Assembly (NCBI RefSeq): GCF_034190915.1
Contig: NW_026947484.1
Span: 69,209,482 to 69,273,481 of the forward strand
DNA length: 64,000 bases
Direction: 5' to 3'
From: Cavia porcellus
Taxonomy: Eukaryota > Chordata > Mammalia > Rodentia > Caviidae
The notes below the pieces were generated by a model. The model saw nothing but the letters and a program-made list of their open reading frames with translations, did not search any database and had not been told where the DNA came from. Positions 37,290 through 47,950 of this stretch are shown piece after piece (the first letter of the stretch is position 1; every line of letters begins with the position of its first letter). Both the position numbers and the translations under genes were made by a program.

Positions 37290-37480
37290 CTCACAGAGCT
37301 TCCACCAACTTCTTTATATAGGTTGTCTTGCTGAATATGCTTAACAACCATTTTATTAAAGAGCAAAATGAAGTCTTGGAGAGACTAAGTAACGGCTTCA
37401 ATGTCACACAGCTTACAAATATTAAGATTTGTTCCAAGTCAAATCTAACTGACTCCAAAGCCTACTTTCTGGATGATAAA
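37290..37480 (-). mobile_element. MIR SINE, minus strand
   Basis: Inverted MIR wording: 'ggagagactaagtaacggc', 'tgtcacacagcttacaaat', 'tctaactgactccaaagcc'. Confidence 0.55.
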
Positions 37481-37484
37481 GAAA

Positions 37485-37999
37485 CTGAGGCTGAGAGATG
37501 TTAGTAAGGAGACCACACCTGGTTATATTGCAGAGGTGGAAAACAAAGTCAAATATTCCTGATTTCCATTAAGACTTTTTCCCTTCATGGCACGATGGTG
37601 GTTCTTGCACTCACCTCTGCATCTTACAATTTTCTAAGTAGACAGATGAATGTAAGCAACTCTTAGTGTTTTGTAAGCTTCAGCCTCTTTGGTTATTTAG
37701 GACTTCATGTACTATTCAACAGAATCCTGATGTTAAAGAAACAAAAGCTAAGGAGCCACTCAATGAACCTGCATTGAGCTGGAGGGTCTTGCTGCCTCTG
37801 TGTGCCGGAGGTAACTAGAGCAGTCTGGACATCCGCAAAGCTACAGGACCCTTACCAGAGGCATCAATGACCCTAAGGTTATGGCTCAGCACTCAGTTCT
37901 TGAGGACCTCTTAAGTATTTAATAAATGCACTTGGGCAGTTTACCCTGCATCTTCTCTGAGGCAGGCTGTAGAGACATAAACATGACACATAAGGGCCC
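37485..37999. other. No recognised feature
   Basis: Sequence between two inverted MIRs, with no gene or repeat recognised. Confidence 0.5.
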
Positions 38000-38235
38000 C
38001 ACCGTCAAGAATAAAAACAATAGCTGGCAATCTTGGATTTGCCAGAGACTTTCCTAATGCTGAACATACACTAACTCAATCCTCACACCCTGAGATCCAT
38101 CCATCCAGTGACCCCACTTTGTAGAGAAGGACACTGAGACACAGATAAACATAATCTCCCACAGTCTTTTACTGGACATAGACAAAGAGCAAGCATCACC
38201 AAGCCAGTGGGCTAGTACTGGCCTGAGGGCCACAG
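38000..38235 (-). mobile_element. MIR SINE, minus strand
   Basis: Inverted MIR: 'aacatacactaactcaatcc', 'ttgtagagaaggacactgag', then 'agccagtgggctagtactgg'. Confidence 0.6.
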
Positions 38236-38239
38236 GATA

Positions 38240-41040
38240 ACAGGGAGTGATAACAGTGCTTTTAGCCTAGAGTTAGAGGTTAGGAAAACTTCCCAGAGAC
38301 CATGGAATGAGCCGGAATTAAACCAGGAAAGTTGAGGCATGAGTGTTTGACACAGAAAGGACAGAGTGTGTAAGGGGAGGATGGACATCATGGTCACTCA
38401 GAGAGCAAAAAGATAAAACCAGAGTACTAAAATCACAAGGACCTTTCATGGCATATGGCTCATTGCCCGGGCTTGAGTTCTTCTTCAAATGATCAAAATC
38501 AGAGACTCTTCAAAGCCATGAACATGATCTAGACTGTTAGCAAATAAAAGAGAGGAAAGCAAGCTTAGTGTCAAATTTCTTCACCATGTTGCTTTTTAAA
38601 GGGTGGCTTATTTTTTCTCTCTTTACTTTGGATGAATCTGGGTGTCTCATTTTTCATCCTGTGGTGATGATGAAAGGAAGTGGTGAATGTAATATTTTTG
38701 TCTCCCAGAATATTGACAGCAGGTCTTTTTGTGAAATGTTAGCCCACCAGCCTCATTCTTGGCAGGCAACTGTGTCCAGCCCACCTTCAACAACGAGGGC
38801 CCAAAAAGGCGTCACTGCTAAGTGAACTATTCGTGCACTGAGTTCCCTAACTCTTCCCTTCCAGAAAAGGAAACCTAGTAATGTTGTCACCAAATAGAGG
38901 TGACTCATATCTAAAAATAGAGAGTGCTTCATGTTTAGTTATTCAAAGTCCACAGTAAAAAATGTCATGCCTTGAACCTTATGAATACTACAAAGTACTT
39001 GAAAACTAGTAATGAACGGTAATAATCACATGTAAATCAATACAGTATGAAAGATTACACCATCCCTCCCATGCTCAGTCAAGAACCTGCCCCCATCACT
39101 GCTCTGTCACTGTGTCCCCAGCTTAAAACAGTTCTTGATTGTCTTTGAGAAGTCCAGAGGGCTTCTGTAACTGCCCTGGACATGGTGTTTGGTTGGTATG
39201 ACAGGGTACACTCTGGTTTTATCACAAGTAAGGACTGAAAGACATGAGGATATGAAAGAGGAGGCCACTTGACAACACCCAAAGGGGCATCTTGGATCCG
39301 TCACTCTGCTCACTGCATTTTAGGAATCTACTCTGTCTGTCTCCTAAATCTGAGACCACTGGAATGAAGGTAGCTGGTTATACACAAGAGAATAAAATAA
39401 AGGAAGAAAATAGTAGACATTAAAACCCTGGCTTTTTCACAAATTAAATTTTAAAGATTCTTTGCTGATAAATTCAAAATATTAAAGGAGGCTGCATTAG
39501 GATTTTTAAAATACTTTAAAGTTTCTGCCTACTTCTTTGATCCCTTGAAATTGTAACTCATAAAATCAAGTCATTAAGTCAAATGAGTTTCAGTGTATAT
39601 ACCTGGGTTTTTGTTCTCTCTCCCTTCCTCTCTCATTCCCTCCTTCCCCTTCCCTCCTCTTCTTTCTTCATATTTTGAGCAGGCCTTGCACTCTGCCCTC
39701 TGCCACTTGGAAGGCCTTGGCAGTTTGCATCGCTCAGCTATTGATGCAAACACTAAAAGGAGCCCCGGAGGGAGAATGCACAGAAACTCCAGACATCTCA
39801 AGCAGTTGGGACTCAGTCCTCCTTCAGTAACTCATCCCCAGAAAGGGATGATGTTAGAACTCCAGAAGGAACAGTTCAGGGGTTTTCTTACATAGTTGGA
39901 GAATTCTAATCGTGGAGTTACCTGCATTCCCAGCTGAGGTCCCCCATCACCACCCCAGTTCCTTACATTTGGATTTTCTCAGCTCCAAACTTGCTGAAGG
40001 TTATTGCTTCAAATTCCTTTTAAAAAGATTTGAAAACAGTTGGCTTCAAGAACCCCCTCACAATTGTATAATGCCAATAACTGTGGTCTCCTAAGGATTT
40101 TACTTCAAATTGTTCTAAGAATATCCTGGTGGGACTGTTTCATCATGAATAATTGCCATTACAAAACAAAGCACATGATGCTCTATCATTTCCAAGCACA
40201 TCAGCAAGATCTTGGGAGTTCTGCAGCTTCTCGGAGGCTTTGGCCATCGGGTGGATAGTCCAGAATTTAAAATTAAATTAAATTGAATTAAATTAAAAAT
40301 AAGCGCTTCCTGGATCCTCAGAGGTTTTAATCACAAAGGCATCCTCAGAGATAGTTCATCCCATCTGCTCCAATGAGCATCCCCAAATGACTGAGGTGGA
40401 GAAGGAGCACCAGAACCCAGCCCTCCCTCACATCTTAGAAATGAAGAGAGGGAGAGGGACCCTTTTTCTCTTTGTAATCTCCAGACAGCGGAACACTGCA
40501 AGTGGAATTCTTGCTGGCTTTTCCCAATTTGACAACAGGCTGCTATGGAAACAGTGTTTTCCATGAGGAGCTCTGGGCTAAGGAACCTTGTTTCCCCTTT
40601 AGAGTCTAACACAGCAGTGGTTTACAAACCCTCAGCCTCAACTCAGAGTCCAGACTGGGCCCTCTGAGCTGGTGAGAACTATCCTTTCCAGCACCTCATG
40701 GTTCCGTGTGCTCAGCTGTCATTTTATAGAAGTTTTTTAATATATGCAATTATACTTGAGTGAGCAGATACTAAACACTCCCTTTGAAGCCTCCTGGCAA
40801 GTTATAAGGAAGCAATCTCTCTCAGGCACAGGAAAGTATCTGAGGGAGTACTTTTTGTAAGCAGGAGAAGGAAAATTTGTCTGCCTTTCAGTAAAAAACT
40901 TTAAGTGGGCTTCTGCTTTTTTTCTTGGTTCCTCCCTCCTCGTCCTTCTTACCCTGATAAGCTAAAGTGCTGGAAATGACCGCTTCATCCCTAACACCAA
41001 ACTGTTTTCAGAAGCAGCTGAAAAGCCACGTGTTAAATTA
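38240..41040. other. Single-copy-looking sequence, no gene recognised
   Basis: 2.8 kb without an assignable repeat apart from a short (AAATT)n run at 40267-40300. Overlapping frames on both strands near 39574-39895 are partly composition driven (C/T-rich at 39610-39670). Confidence 0.5.
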
Positions 41041-41049
41041 TAAAGTAAG

Positions 41050-41400
41050 AAGATAACCCACCTCTTTGGGAAGCTCTTCATTGAGAAGTGTACTTCAACC
41101 ACACAGTGTAAGAGCCTGATTGGGCTGTTAGAGTAGAGTTTCGACTTGATTGGACTCGGGGTCCCTCAGGGGAATGGGTGGCACTCACTTTAAGGTGGCC
41201 TGGGTGTGTCCTTAAGGGTCCATGGATGGTTCCTTGCTCCTTGCTCTCTGGTTGTCTTCCTGCTCTGCTTCTCAGCTGCCATGAACTGAGCCACCTTGCT
41301 CAGTCACACCCTCTGCCTTGGAGCCAGTGATCATGGAAGCAAACCTAGCAAATTAAACCTCTCCCCTTAAGTTATTGCACAGGAAAGTACACTGATACAC
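41050..41400 (+). mobile_element. LTR-like repeat (probably MaLR/ERVL), partial
   Basis: 'cttctcagctgccatgaact', 'gccttggagccagtgatcatg', 'caaattaaacctctcccctt' and the ending 'gtacactgatacac' resemble the 3' half of MaLR-type LTRs. The 5' edge is not defined. Confidence 0.5.
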
Positions 41401-41404
41401 TCTT

Positions 41405-41907
41405 GAGCCTGCAGTAAGCAAATAGCATGCACTGTGTCCAGAATTGATTGCTGGGTGTCTTTATTCCTTTTGGGGTTAGCACTCAGAGGAATAGTTTCTG
41501 TCATTCTCTTTCTGTCATTGTCATCCTGTGCTTTGCTGACTGTAATTCAGAGAGGCTTCATTAGCTTGCATTGAATCACCTTTACCCTTCTTTTCAAATA
41601 CATGTCCTTCTCTTCACCCACTTCAGTCATACCTGCTTTTGTGGGGTGCTACTCACCTCAAGTCTTGGGTGCTCTCCTGTCAAGTTACATGGCCATGTAA
41701 TGCTAAGATGGGAAGCACCTAGGATCAGCACCCTCAGCTCCACAAGTGCTTTCTACATATGGATGAGCTATGCCACCCAGCTGGGTCATCCTGGCTGTTT
41801 CCTGACTTCTGTCCAGCCTTTATGACTTTCGGCTTACTTAGGACCGAAGCTTGATAGCTGCTTTTTCTCCCCTTTGGTTTTTTTCCACATAAAAATTTGT
41901 TCCTAGG
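41405..41907. other. No recognised feature
   Basis: Sequence between two LTR-like repeats, with no gene or repeat recognised. Confidence 0.5.
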
Positions 41908-42270
41908 TGTTATGGTTTCAATTTTAAATGTGCCAGGAAGACCCATGCACTAAAAGCTTGGCTGCCGACCTGTGACACTACTGAGAGTGTGGAGTCTTTA
42001 GGAGGTAAAGCCTACCCAGGGGAGGTTAGGTCACTAACGGCATAGCATTGGAGGGCTTTTGGGACCCCCATGTCACTCTTTATGCATCTTAGAAGCTTTG
42101 CTCCACTGCATGCTTCCTGCCATGATGTTCTAACTCTCCTCAGACCACAAAACAAGGCTCAAGTGATCACAAACTGAAACCTATGAATCATGAGCCAAAA
42201 TATATCATTCCTCCATTAGGCAAATTTACCTCCTATGTTTTGTGGCAGTAATGGGAAACTGACTATTACA
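41908..42270 (+). mobile_element. MaLR-type solo LTR
   Basis: Starts TGTTATGGTTTCAA, has 'aggaggtaaagcctacc', 'tcctgccatgatgttctaac', 'catgagccaaaatatatcat', and ends 'gaaactgactattaca'. It has the length and TG...CA ends of a MaLR LTR and no internal sequence. The flanks (ctagg / ctgag) allow only a doubtful 5-bp duplication. Confidence 0.75.
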
Positions 42271-42404
42271 CTGAGAAAGTTAATTCTATTTCTTGGCTTA
42301 AGGATTTGTTTTAAAAGTGGACATTGCTTCTCCAGAATCCATCCAAATGGTGGAAAGTAGACCCACAGAATGTGGGATACACTTTACCCAGGCACATGGA
42401 TGTC

Positions 42405-42418
42405 AGAAAAGAAGAGCT
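42405..42418. repeat. Target-site duplication, left copy, element C
   Basis: AGAAAAGAAGAGCT, identical over 14 bp to 47937-47950. Confidence 0.92.
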
Positions 42419-42728
42419 TTGGACACCTGCCACCACTGGGGACGCTTCCCACAGAGAACCAGCTCAGTCTGGGAGACAGCAGCCAACTCTGGCCGCACAT
42501 GCACACCAGCCGCCATCTGAGATGCTTCTCGTTGGTAACTAACACAGGCTGGGAAAAGCACCAGCCCACCCCCCACAAGGGCACCTATGGCCACCATCAG
42601 ACACCCACACTTAGCCAGCACTGGCCAGGAGAACCAGCCAGTCACACTTTGGAAAAATTCTAGCTAATGCAGGAAGTGCCTGGGACCCCACAACCTACTT
42701 GTCTGTAAGAATCCAGGAAAATGTCAAG

Positions 42729-43800
42729 ATGAAGAAGCAAAAGGCAGTCCCTGGCCTCAAATCCATACAGAGTTAATCCAGAAAATGTAAACATGGAGAA
42801 GATTGGGAGTTGCACACCTGAAGTTTCTGAAGTAAAGAAACTACTTCATGAGTCTGTAAAAGAAATCAGATGAGAAATGCTATCTCAGGTAAGAGAAGAA
42901 ATGACAAACACAATAAAAGAGTTGCTGAGCATATCTAAAGAAGACAAAGATAATTTAAAAAGAGGTACATAGGAAAATGAGAGAAACCTTAAATGAACCA
43001 TTTAGAGAAGAATTGAAATGCACGAAACAGACTCAAAGCGATATCCAGGAAATTAAAAACTCCATCAAAAGCTGACAAAACCACATGAAAGAAACTGAAC
43101 ATAGACATTCAGACCTTGTAGACAGGATGGCAGCTAGCAATTGTGAAAGGAAATATCTCTTAAAAATAACAAGCAACCAGGAAATAACAATTCAAAGACT
43201 GCAAGACAACTCCTCCACAAAAATAACTTTAAATGATAGATGCCAGCGAAAAAGCAGGAGTCAATACAAATGACATAAAGAGACTACTTACAGAAGTAAT
43301 AGCTAAGAACTTCTCAAGCATGAATAAAGGACCTGGCATCAGATAAGTGAAGCATATACAACTCCAACTAGCCATAACCAAAATAAATCTATACCCTGAC
43401 ATATAATAATCAAGATCTCAGAAATTCAGCACAAGAACAGAATATTAAAAGCTGTTAGAGGGGAAAAAACAGATCACCTGTAAAGAAAAACCCATCAAAA
43501 TCATGACAGACTTCTCAACACACACTATTGATCAAGAAGAACTTGAAGTATTTTGAGTCCTGAAAAAAAAAAAAAAACAAATCTTCCAGCCCAGATTAAT
43601 GTACTCTGCAAAACTATCTTCCAAAATTAATGGAGAAATAAGATACTCCCATGACAAAGAACAACAGAAGGAATTCATGACCATCTAACCAACTCTGCAA
43701 AGAATACTAAAGGACTTTCTAGAGAAATATAAATAAAAGACCACAGTTCCAGGAACAGCAGCAGAAGGAAATCACCAAGCCAGGCAAGCAATTGGATAGA
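42729..43800 (+). pseudogene. L1-type ORF1 pseudogene, copy C
   Basis: The ATG at 42729 (MKKQKAV) matches the basic N-terminus of L1 ORF1p. The longest surviving frame is 43085-43273 (coiled coil and the LLKITSNQEITIQRLQD region). Further on, similarity to the ORF1p C-terminal domain is visible at the nucleotide level ('taataatcaagatctcagaa', then 'tgtactctgcaaaactatct'), with stops and shifts and an added A run at 43564-43577. The coding similarity fades around 43735-43800. It is non-functional. Confidence 0.8.
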
Positions 43801-43861
43801 GGAGGAAAGTAGGGAGTCAATGGCAGGAAAATAGCAAGGCAGAGATGAGGCAGAGCATGTT

Positions 43862-43996
43862 GGCCATCACCATTAATGTAGATGGCTTCAAGTCACCAAT
43901 AAAAAGAAATAGAGTGGATTGGAAGATCTATCAACATGCCTTATACAAGAAACACATTTAACTCAAAAGGGAATTCATAGACTAAAAGTCAAGTGG
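43862..43996 (+). pseudogene. L1 ORF2 N-terminal remnant, copy C (left of the D insertion)
   Basis: Translates to an ITINVDGFKSPIKRN-like start of the L1 endonuclease domain, followed by a degraded QETHLT-type motif. It breaks off where copy D is inserted and resumes at 47191. Only about the first 45 residues of ORF2 are represented. Confidence 0.75.
43984..43996. repeat. Target-site duplication, left copy, element D
   Basis: AAAAGTCAAGTGG, matching AAAAATCAAGTGG at 47178-47190 in 12 of 13 positions. Confidence 0.9.
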
Positions 43997-44739
43997 GGAG
44001 ATTAACGGCTTGGAATCCAGGAGTGGTGCAGTGTGAGGAGTCCTAAGCAAGGGGAGATGTACCTTGCTGACCCAGGAACGAACTAAGGTGAGAGAAACCA
44101 ACTGGAAATGCAATCCTGATGCTATAGCAGGAACAGATAAAATCTCAGCACAGAAGCTGGATCCCACACCATTGGAAGCCGTGATTTGAATTTCCTGCTG
44201 CTGCTGCTGCATCCCAACCGGCACAGCAGGGAGAGAGAAGGGAAAGCTCTGAAAGCAAGAATCGGCAAACCAAACGGCGCTGAGAGCAGGACTGGCAGGG
44301 AGCCCTGCATTGACTTGCGGTGAGTGAGACAAATAGGGACCCTTTCATAGACTAGGAGGCTTCAACAGAGGACATTCTGGGACCAGGCACACTAGCCAGA
44401 ACAGGGCCCTGCAGTGACTTTAGTCACATATTCCCCTCTCAAGCAGGATTGATGGGGAGCGCTTGGCCTAGTGACACCACAAACTAAGATCAAGTAGGCT
44501 AGCCCAAACCAGGCCCCTGTGCCTGGCGGTGCACCCTAGCAGTGAAGCCTTCACTAGGTTGATCTGGAAGGACAGGCCCAGCAGAGGCTGCCCAGGTCTA
44601 TGTCTCCCTAGAGACACTGGGCAGTGTCTGCAGTGGGCAGGAACACCTAGCCAGCAGATTAAAACAAACTGTAAAAGACAAAGAGAAAAAAAAAAACTGG
44701 GCATCCTACATATACGCTTGTATGGAAGGAGCAAAAAGT

Positions 44740-45836
44740 ATGGGAAGAGGGAGGAACAAGAAAGGGTCCTCAGTCCCCAATCCTGAGAACACTGATCCAG
44801 GAAAGGTAAATGCAAAAGAGAATGAAGACAGAAAACATGCAATATCAGACGCGGCACCTATAGACATAAAGCAATATCTCCAGAGCCTCATAGACAAGTT
44901 CAAAAATGAAGTATTTAATGAAATAAAGCAAGAAATAAGTAGAATAGTTAGAGCAATGCTAAGCACTGCCCAAGAAAAAACAGATGGTGGAACGGAAGAA
45001 CAGAAAAAAGGGGAGAATTGTTTGACAGAGAAAATAGAGAAAACATAGAATACGTGAAGCAGGTTCAAAGAGATTACCAGGAAACTAAAAACTCTATTGA
45101 AAGCTGGCATAATAGCTTGAAAGAAACTAAGGATAGATTATCAGAACTGGAGGACAGATTTGTAAGGTGGGAGCAGGAAATGAAAAACTTCTTAAAAATA
45201 ACAAGAAAACAAACAGCAATAATACAAAGACTAGAAGATGATAAGAGGATCTATAACTTAAGAATTAAGAATATAAAAGAAGAACTGGGGACACAAACAA
45301 ATGAATTACAAAAGCTATTCACAGAAATAATCCAGGAGAATTTCCCTAATTTAGCAAAAGGTAAAGATACTCAGATGTATGAGGCATACAGGACCCCAGC
45401 CACCTACAACCCAAACAGAGCTACACCCAGGCATATAATAATCAAAATTCCAGAAATCCAATATAAGAACAGAATATTAAAAGCCATCAGAGACAAGAAA
45501 CAGATCACTTACAAGGGAACACCCATCAAAATTACAGCAGACTTCTCGGCACAAACCATCAAATCACGAAGAGCATGGGGGGAAATAATTCAAACTTTGA
45601 AAGATAATAACCTCCAGCCAAGATTGATATATCCTGCACAACTGTCCCTAGAAATTGATGGAAAAACAAGGTGCTTCTAGGATAAAGAGGAACTAGGAGA
45701 ATTTGCAACCACCAATTCAACTCTACAGAGAATACTGCAGGATATTCTAAAAATGAAAAAATACCAAGATTCCAGAAACATTGGCAGAGAGGCCACAATG
45801 AATGGAGCAGAAAGTGAAATGAAGAAGACAAACTGA
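44740..45836 (+). pseudogene. Nearly intact L1-type ORF1 (RNA-binding chaperone), copy D
   Basis: Two overlapping frames (44722-45048 and 45018-45680) make one ancestral ORF1 broken by a frameshift at about 45018-45048. The N-terminus is basic (MGRGRNKKG; the upstream ATG at 44722 is also possible). Next come a coiled coil (about 45060-45240), an RRM-like segment (YNLRIKNI onward, from about 45250), the ENFPNLAKG motif, ATPRHIIIKIPEI, and RRAWGEIIQTLKDNNLQPRL with YPAQLS. An in-frame TAG at 45678-45680 precedes about 51 more codons, ending at TGA 45834-45836. Copy B has Lys at the TAG position, so the stop is a private mutation. Total length is about 365 codons; human L1 ORF1p has 338. ORF1p coats L1 RNA and has nucleic-acid chaperone activity. 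Confidence 0.9.
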
Positions 45837-45879
45837 CAACTAATGACAGAAAAAGAGCTCAACAGAAATGAGGCAGAGA

Positions 45880-47160
45880 AGCCATTTTGGAGAAAACAAG
45901 ACATCATAATAGGTAGTGCTGATTTAATATCATCTTGTTTTGAAGTCCCATCAAGCTTTTATTATTCTGTCTCCATCGGTTTTAACCTGTTGTATCTTTT
46001 TGGATTTTATTATATGTGATAATATGATCAAACACTTTTATAGACAAGGAGATAATACAGAAACCATTGTTCACTTTCTGTTAGTTGATGCTAAATACCT
46101 TGTAATCCTGTCATTCTCTTGAACGGTTTTACATTGTCTTGATATGTTTGATGCTACAGTATACGAAGTTATACCCAAAGATTTTAAGGAAAGAGACAGT
46201 ATGGTAACTACTTTTATGTTGAAATTATCTTGGGGTGAAACACTATTTTGCTTAAATGGCTATGTTTTGACCTGCACTGTTTTGCTGTTATGCCCTCTTT
46301 TTTATCTCAATCTCCTTTTTATTATCTACTTTTTCATTTTTATCCTTTTAATTAAGGGAAAAATAAATAAAAAATAGCAGGATATACTATAGTAACCCAC
46401 ATTGATTTCCTATTAACTTGATTTGCAACCCTGTATTGCTCTCACTATCTTGTTTTGACTGATTTTCCTCTATTCTGTTATTCTTGATAGTACCAAGTTC
46501 GAAAGTATAGGCAACAACTATGAAGACAATAAGATTCATTATGGTGCCCATTCTGGTTTATTATTATCTTCTTTTGAAGTCCTGTAATATCTCCAAAGTT
46601 TTGGTTTTATTGGTCTTGTTCTTTACTGTTTTGTTCAATTTTATTATAACTGATGATAAAGGCAATTCTTTTTAAGATAACAAGAGGCATTATGGTAACC
46701 ATTGTTGATCACCTTGTATTTTGTTTTTACATTATGTATTATGCCCATCCTTTTGATTTGACTGACTCTGTCCTGTTATGTCACATTTGGTTTTACTCTC
46801 TTCAAAAAAATAATAAGAACAGTGGGAGTAATAAAACCCAAAATGTGTAATTGTCATTGTACAAAAGAGAGGAAAAGAAAGTGCTCTAAAGGACATAACT
46901 GCATGTATATTTAAGTGTATAAGATAGGTAACCATATTACTGAGTTTTATTGGATCGTTGAACAGAACTGTTTGCAGTCTCACTGTTCGAATGTCCACTC
47001 TATATGCTTTAATTTTGTAACTTGAACAACTATTTCTAAGATAACAATATGTAATCTATTAACTAGTGATTTCCTATTGTTTATTTTTTCTGAAATTCTG
47101 TATAACTTGTACCCTTTTTCTGTTTTTTTTTTTTTCTTTTTTCTCCTTAAATAAAAATTT
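45880..47160 (+). repeat. 3' UTR repeat array and 3' terminal block, copy D
   Basis: Degenerate units recur about every 145-150 bp, with wider eroded gaps; the 'ttttgaagataacaagag'-type block is near 45880, 46029, 46165, 46510, 46660 and 47025. The block from 46930 ('aaccatattactgagttt') to 47160 matches the end of copy B. The array begins straight after the ORF1 tail, with no ORF2 remnant between. Confidence 0.78.
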
Positions 47161-47177
47161 AAAAAAAAGAACTGGGT

Positions 47178-47190
47178 AAAAATCAAGTGG
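47178..47190. repeat. Target-site duplication, right copy, element D
   Basis: AAAAATCAAGTGG, pairing with 43984-43996 (one mismatch). Confidence 0.9.
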
Positions 47191-47420
47191 AAAAAACAAT
47201 GGTCTTTGTGACAGGGAGCCAGAAAAAAAGTCAGGGTAACTTGCCCACCAACTGCAGAATGGATAAGAAAGATACAGCATTTTTATACAATGGAAGGCTA
47301 CTCAGCTATAAAGAAAGATAACCTTGAGTTCTTGTGGATAAATGGATACAACTTGAGATCATACTCATGGGTGAAATGGTTCAGAGTCACATGGGTGAAC
47401 ATTATGTTATCTTCCTGGTA
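47191..47420 (+). pseudogene. L1 ORF2 C-terminal remnant, copy C (right of the D insertion)
   Basis: Continues the ORF2 remnant after the nested copy D. The block with YTMEGYSAIKKDNLEFL (around 47290-47340) is the C-terminal end of L1 ORF2p. The preceding 'cagggagccagaaaaaaag' matches copy E at the deletion junction. Confidence 0.75.
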
Positions 47421-47489
47421 TAAAAAACTAAAGGGATCCAAAATAGATATTGTGAAAGTGAAAGGGGAAGAAATTTCTAAAAAGGGAAG

Positions 47490-47930
47490 GCAGTGGCCAT
47501 TATTAATCTATTATCTTGTTTTGAAGCCCTGTATTGTTTTCATTGTTCTGTTTTGTTTGATTTTATTCTACTTTGTTTTGTTTGATTTTATTCTATTTTG
47601 TTTTGTTTGATTTTATTATAGTTGATGGCAAGGGCAGCTATTTCAAAGATAACAAAGTATATTATAGTAGCCATTGTTGTTTTCCTATTATCTTGTTTTG
47701 AAGCCCTATGTTGCTTTCATTGTTCCATTTTGATTGGTCTTATTCTGTTCCGTTTTGTTTGACTTTATTTTGTCTGAAGGTATGAGCAGCTATTTTGAAG
47801 ATAACGAGAGGCATTATGATAACCATTGTGGATTTCCTATTATCTTGTCTTGAAGTCTTGTATCATGTTCATTATTTTTTACTGACTCTATTCTGTTTTA
47901 TTTTGTTTGCTTTTATTGTCTTCAAAATTA
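47490..47930 (+). repeat. 3' UTR tandem repeats, copy C
   Basis: Three units begin 'ttatcttgttttgaag' near 47510, 47688 and 47841. The first also contains a minor tandem repeat of about 25 bp (tttgattttattcta, three times). Ends in an A-rich tail. Confidence 0.8.
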
Positions 47931-47936
47931 AAAAAA

Positions 47937-47950
47937 AGAAAAGAAGAGCT
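47937..47950. repeat. Target-site duplication, right copy, element C
   Basis: AGAAAAGAAGAGCT, identical to 42405-42418. Confidence 0.92.

Larger units (their letters stand above)
43997..47177 (+). mobile_element. Half-L1 retrotransposon copy D, type II, nested in copy C
   Basis: A 3.18 kb insertion inside the ORF2 remnant of copy C, with a 13-bp TSD. It starts 'ggagat' like copy B but its 5' UTR is otherwise different. It has an ORF1 with only two obvious lesions (44740-45836), no ORF2 sequence, about six degenerate 3' UTR units (45880-46900), the type II 3' terminal block (from 46930) and a tail after 'ccttaaataaaaat'. It lacks any enzyme gene, so it was mobilised in trans. Confidence 0.93.
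42419..47936 (+). mobile_element. Half-L1 retrotransposon copy C, type I, split by copy D
   Basis: Bounded by a perfect 14-bp TSD 5.5 kb apart. Removing copy D (43997-47177) and its duplicated 13 bases leaves about 2.3 kb, almost the same as copy E. In order it has: a 5' UTR (42419-42728), a badly damaged ORF1, an ORF2 remnant with the internal deletion, a 3' UTR of two to three tandem units (47490-47925) and an A-rich tail. The alignment to copies A and E runs on smoothly across the D insertion, which shows that C is the older element. Confidence 0.92.

Noticed and set aside
41908..42270. Full endogenous retrovirus
   Set aside because: Only a solo LTR; no gag, pol or env coding similarity next to it or between it and other LTR-like repeats.
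44706..45110. 134-codon minus-strand frame
   Set aside because: Antisense shadow of the copy D ORF1 N-terminal region; hydrophobic composition comes from the complementary A-rich coding strand.
47191..47950. A separate sixth half-L1 insertion
   Set aside because: The 14-bp TSD and continuous alignment show it is the 3' part of copy C displaced by copy D.
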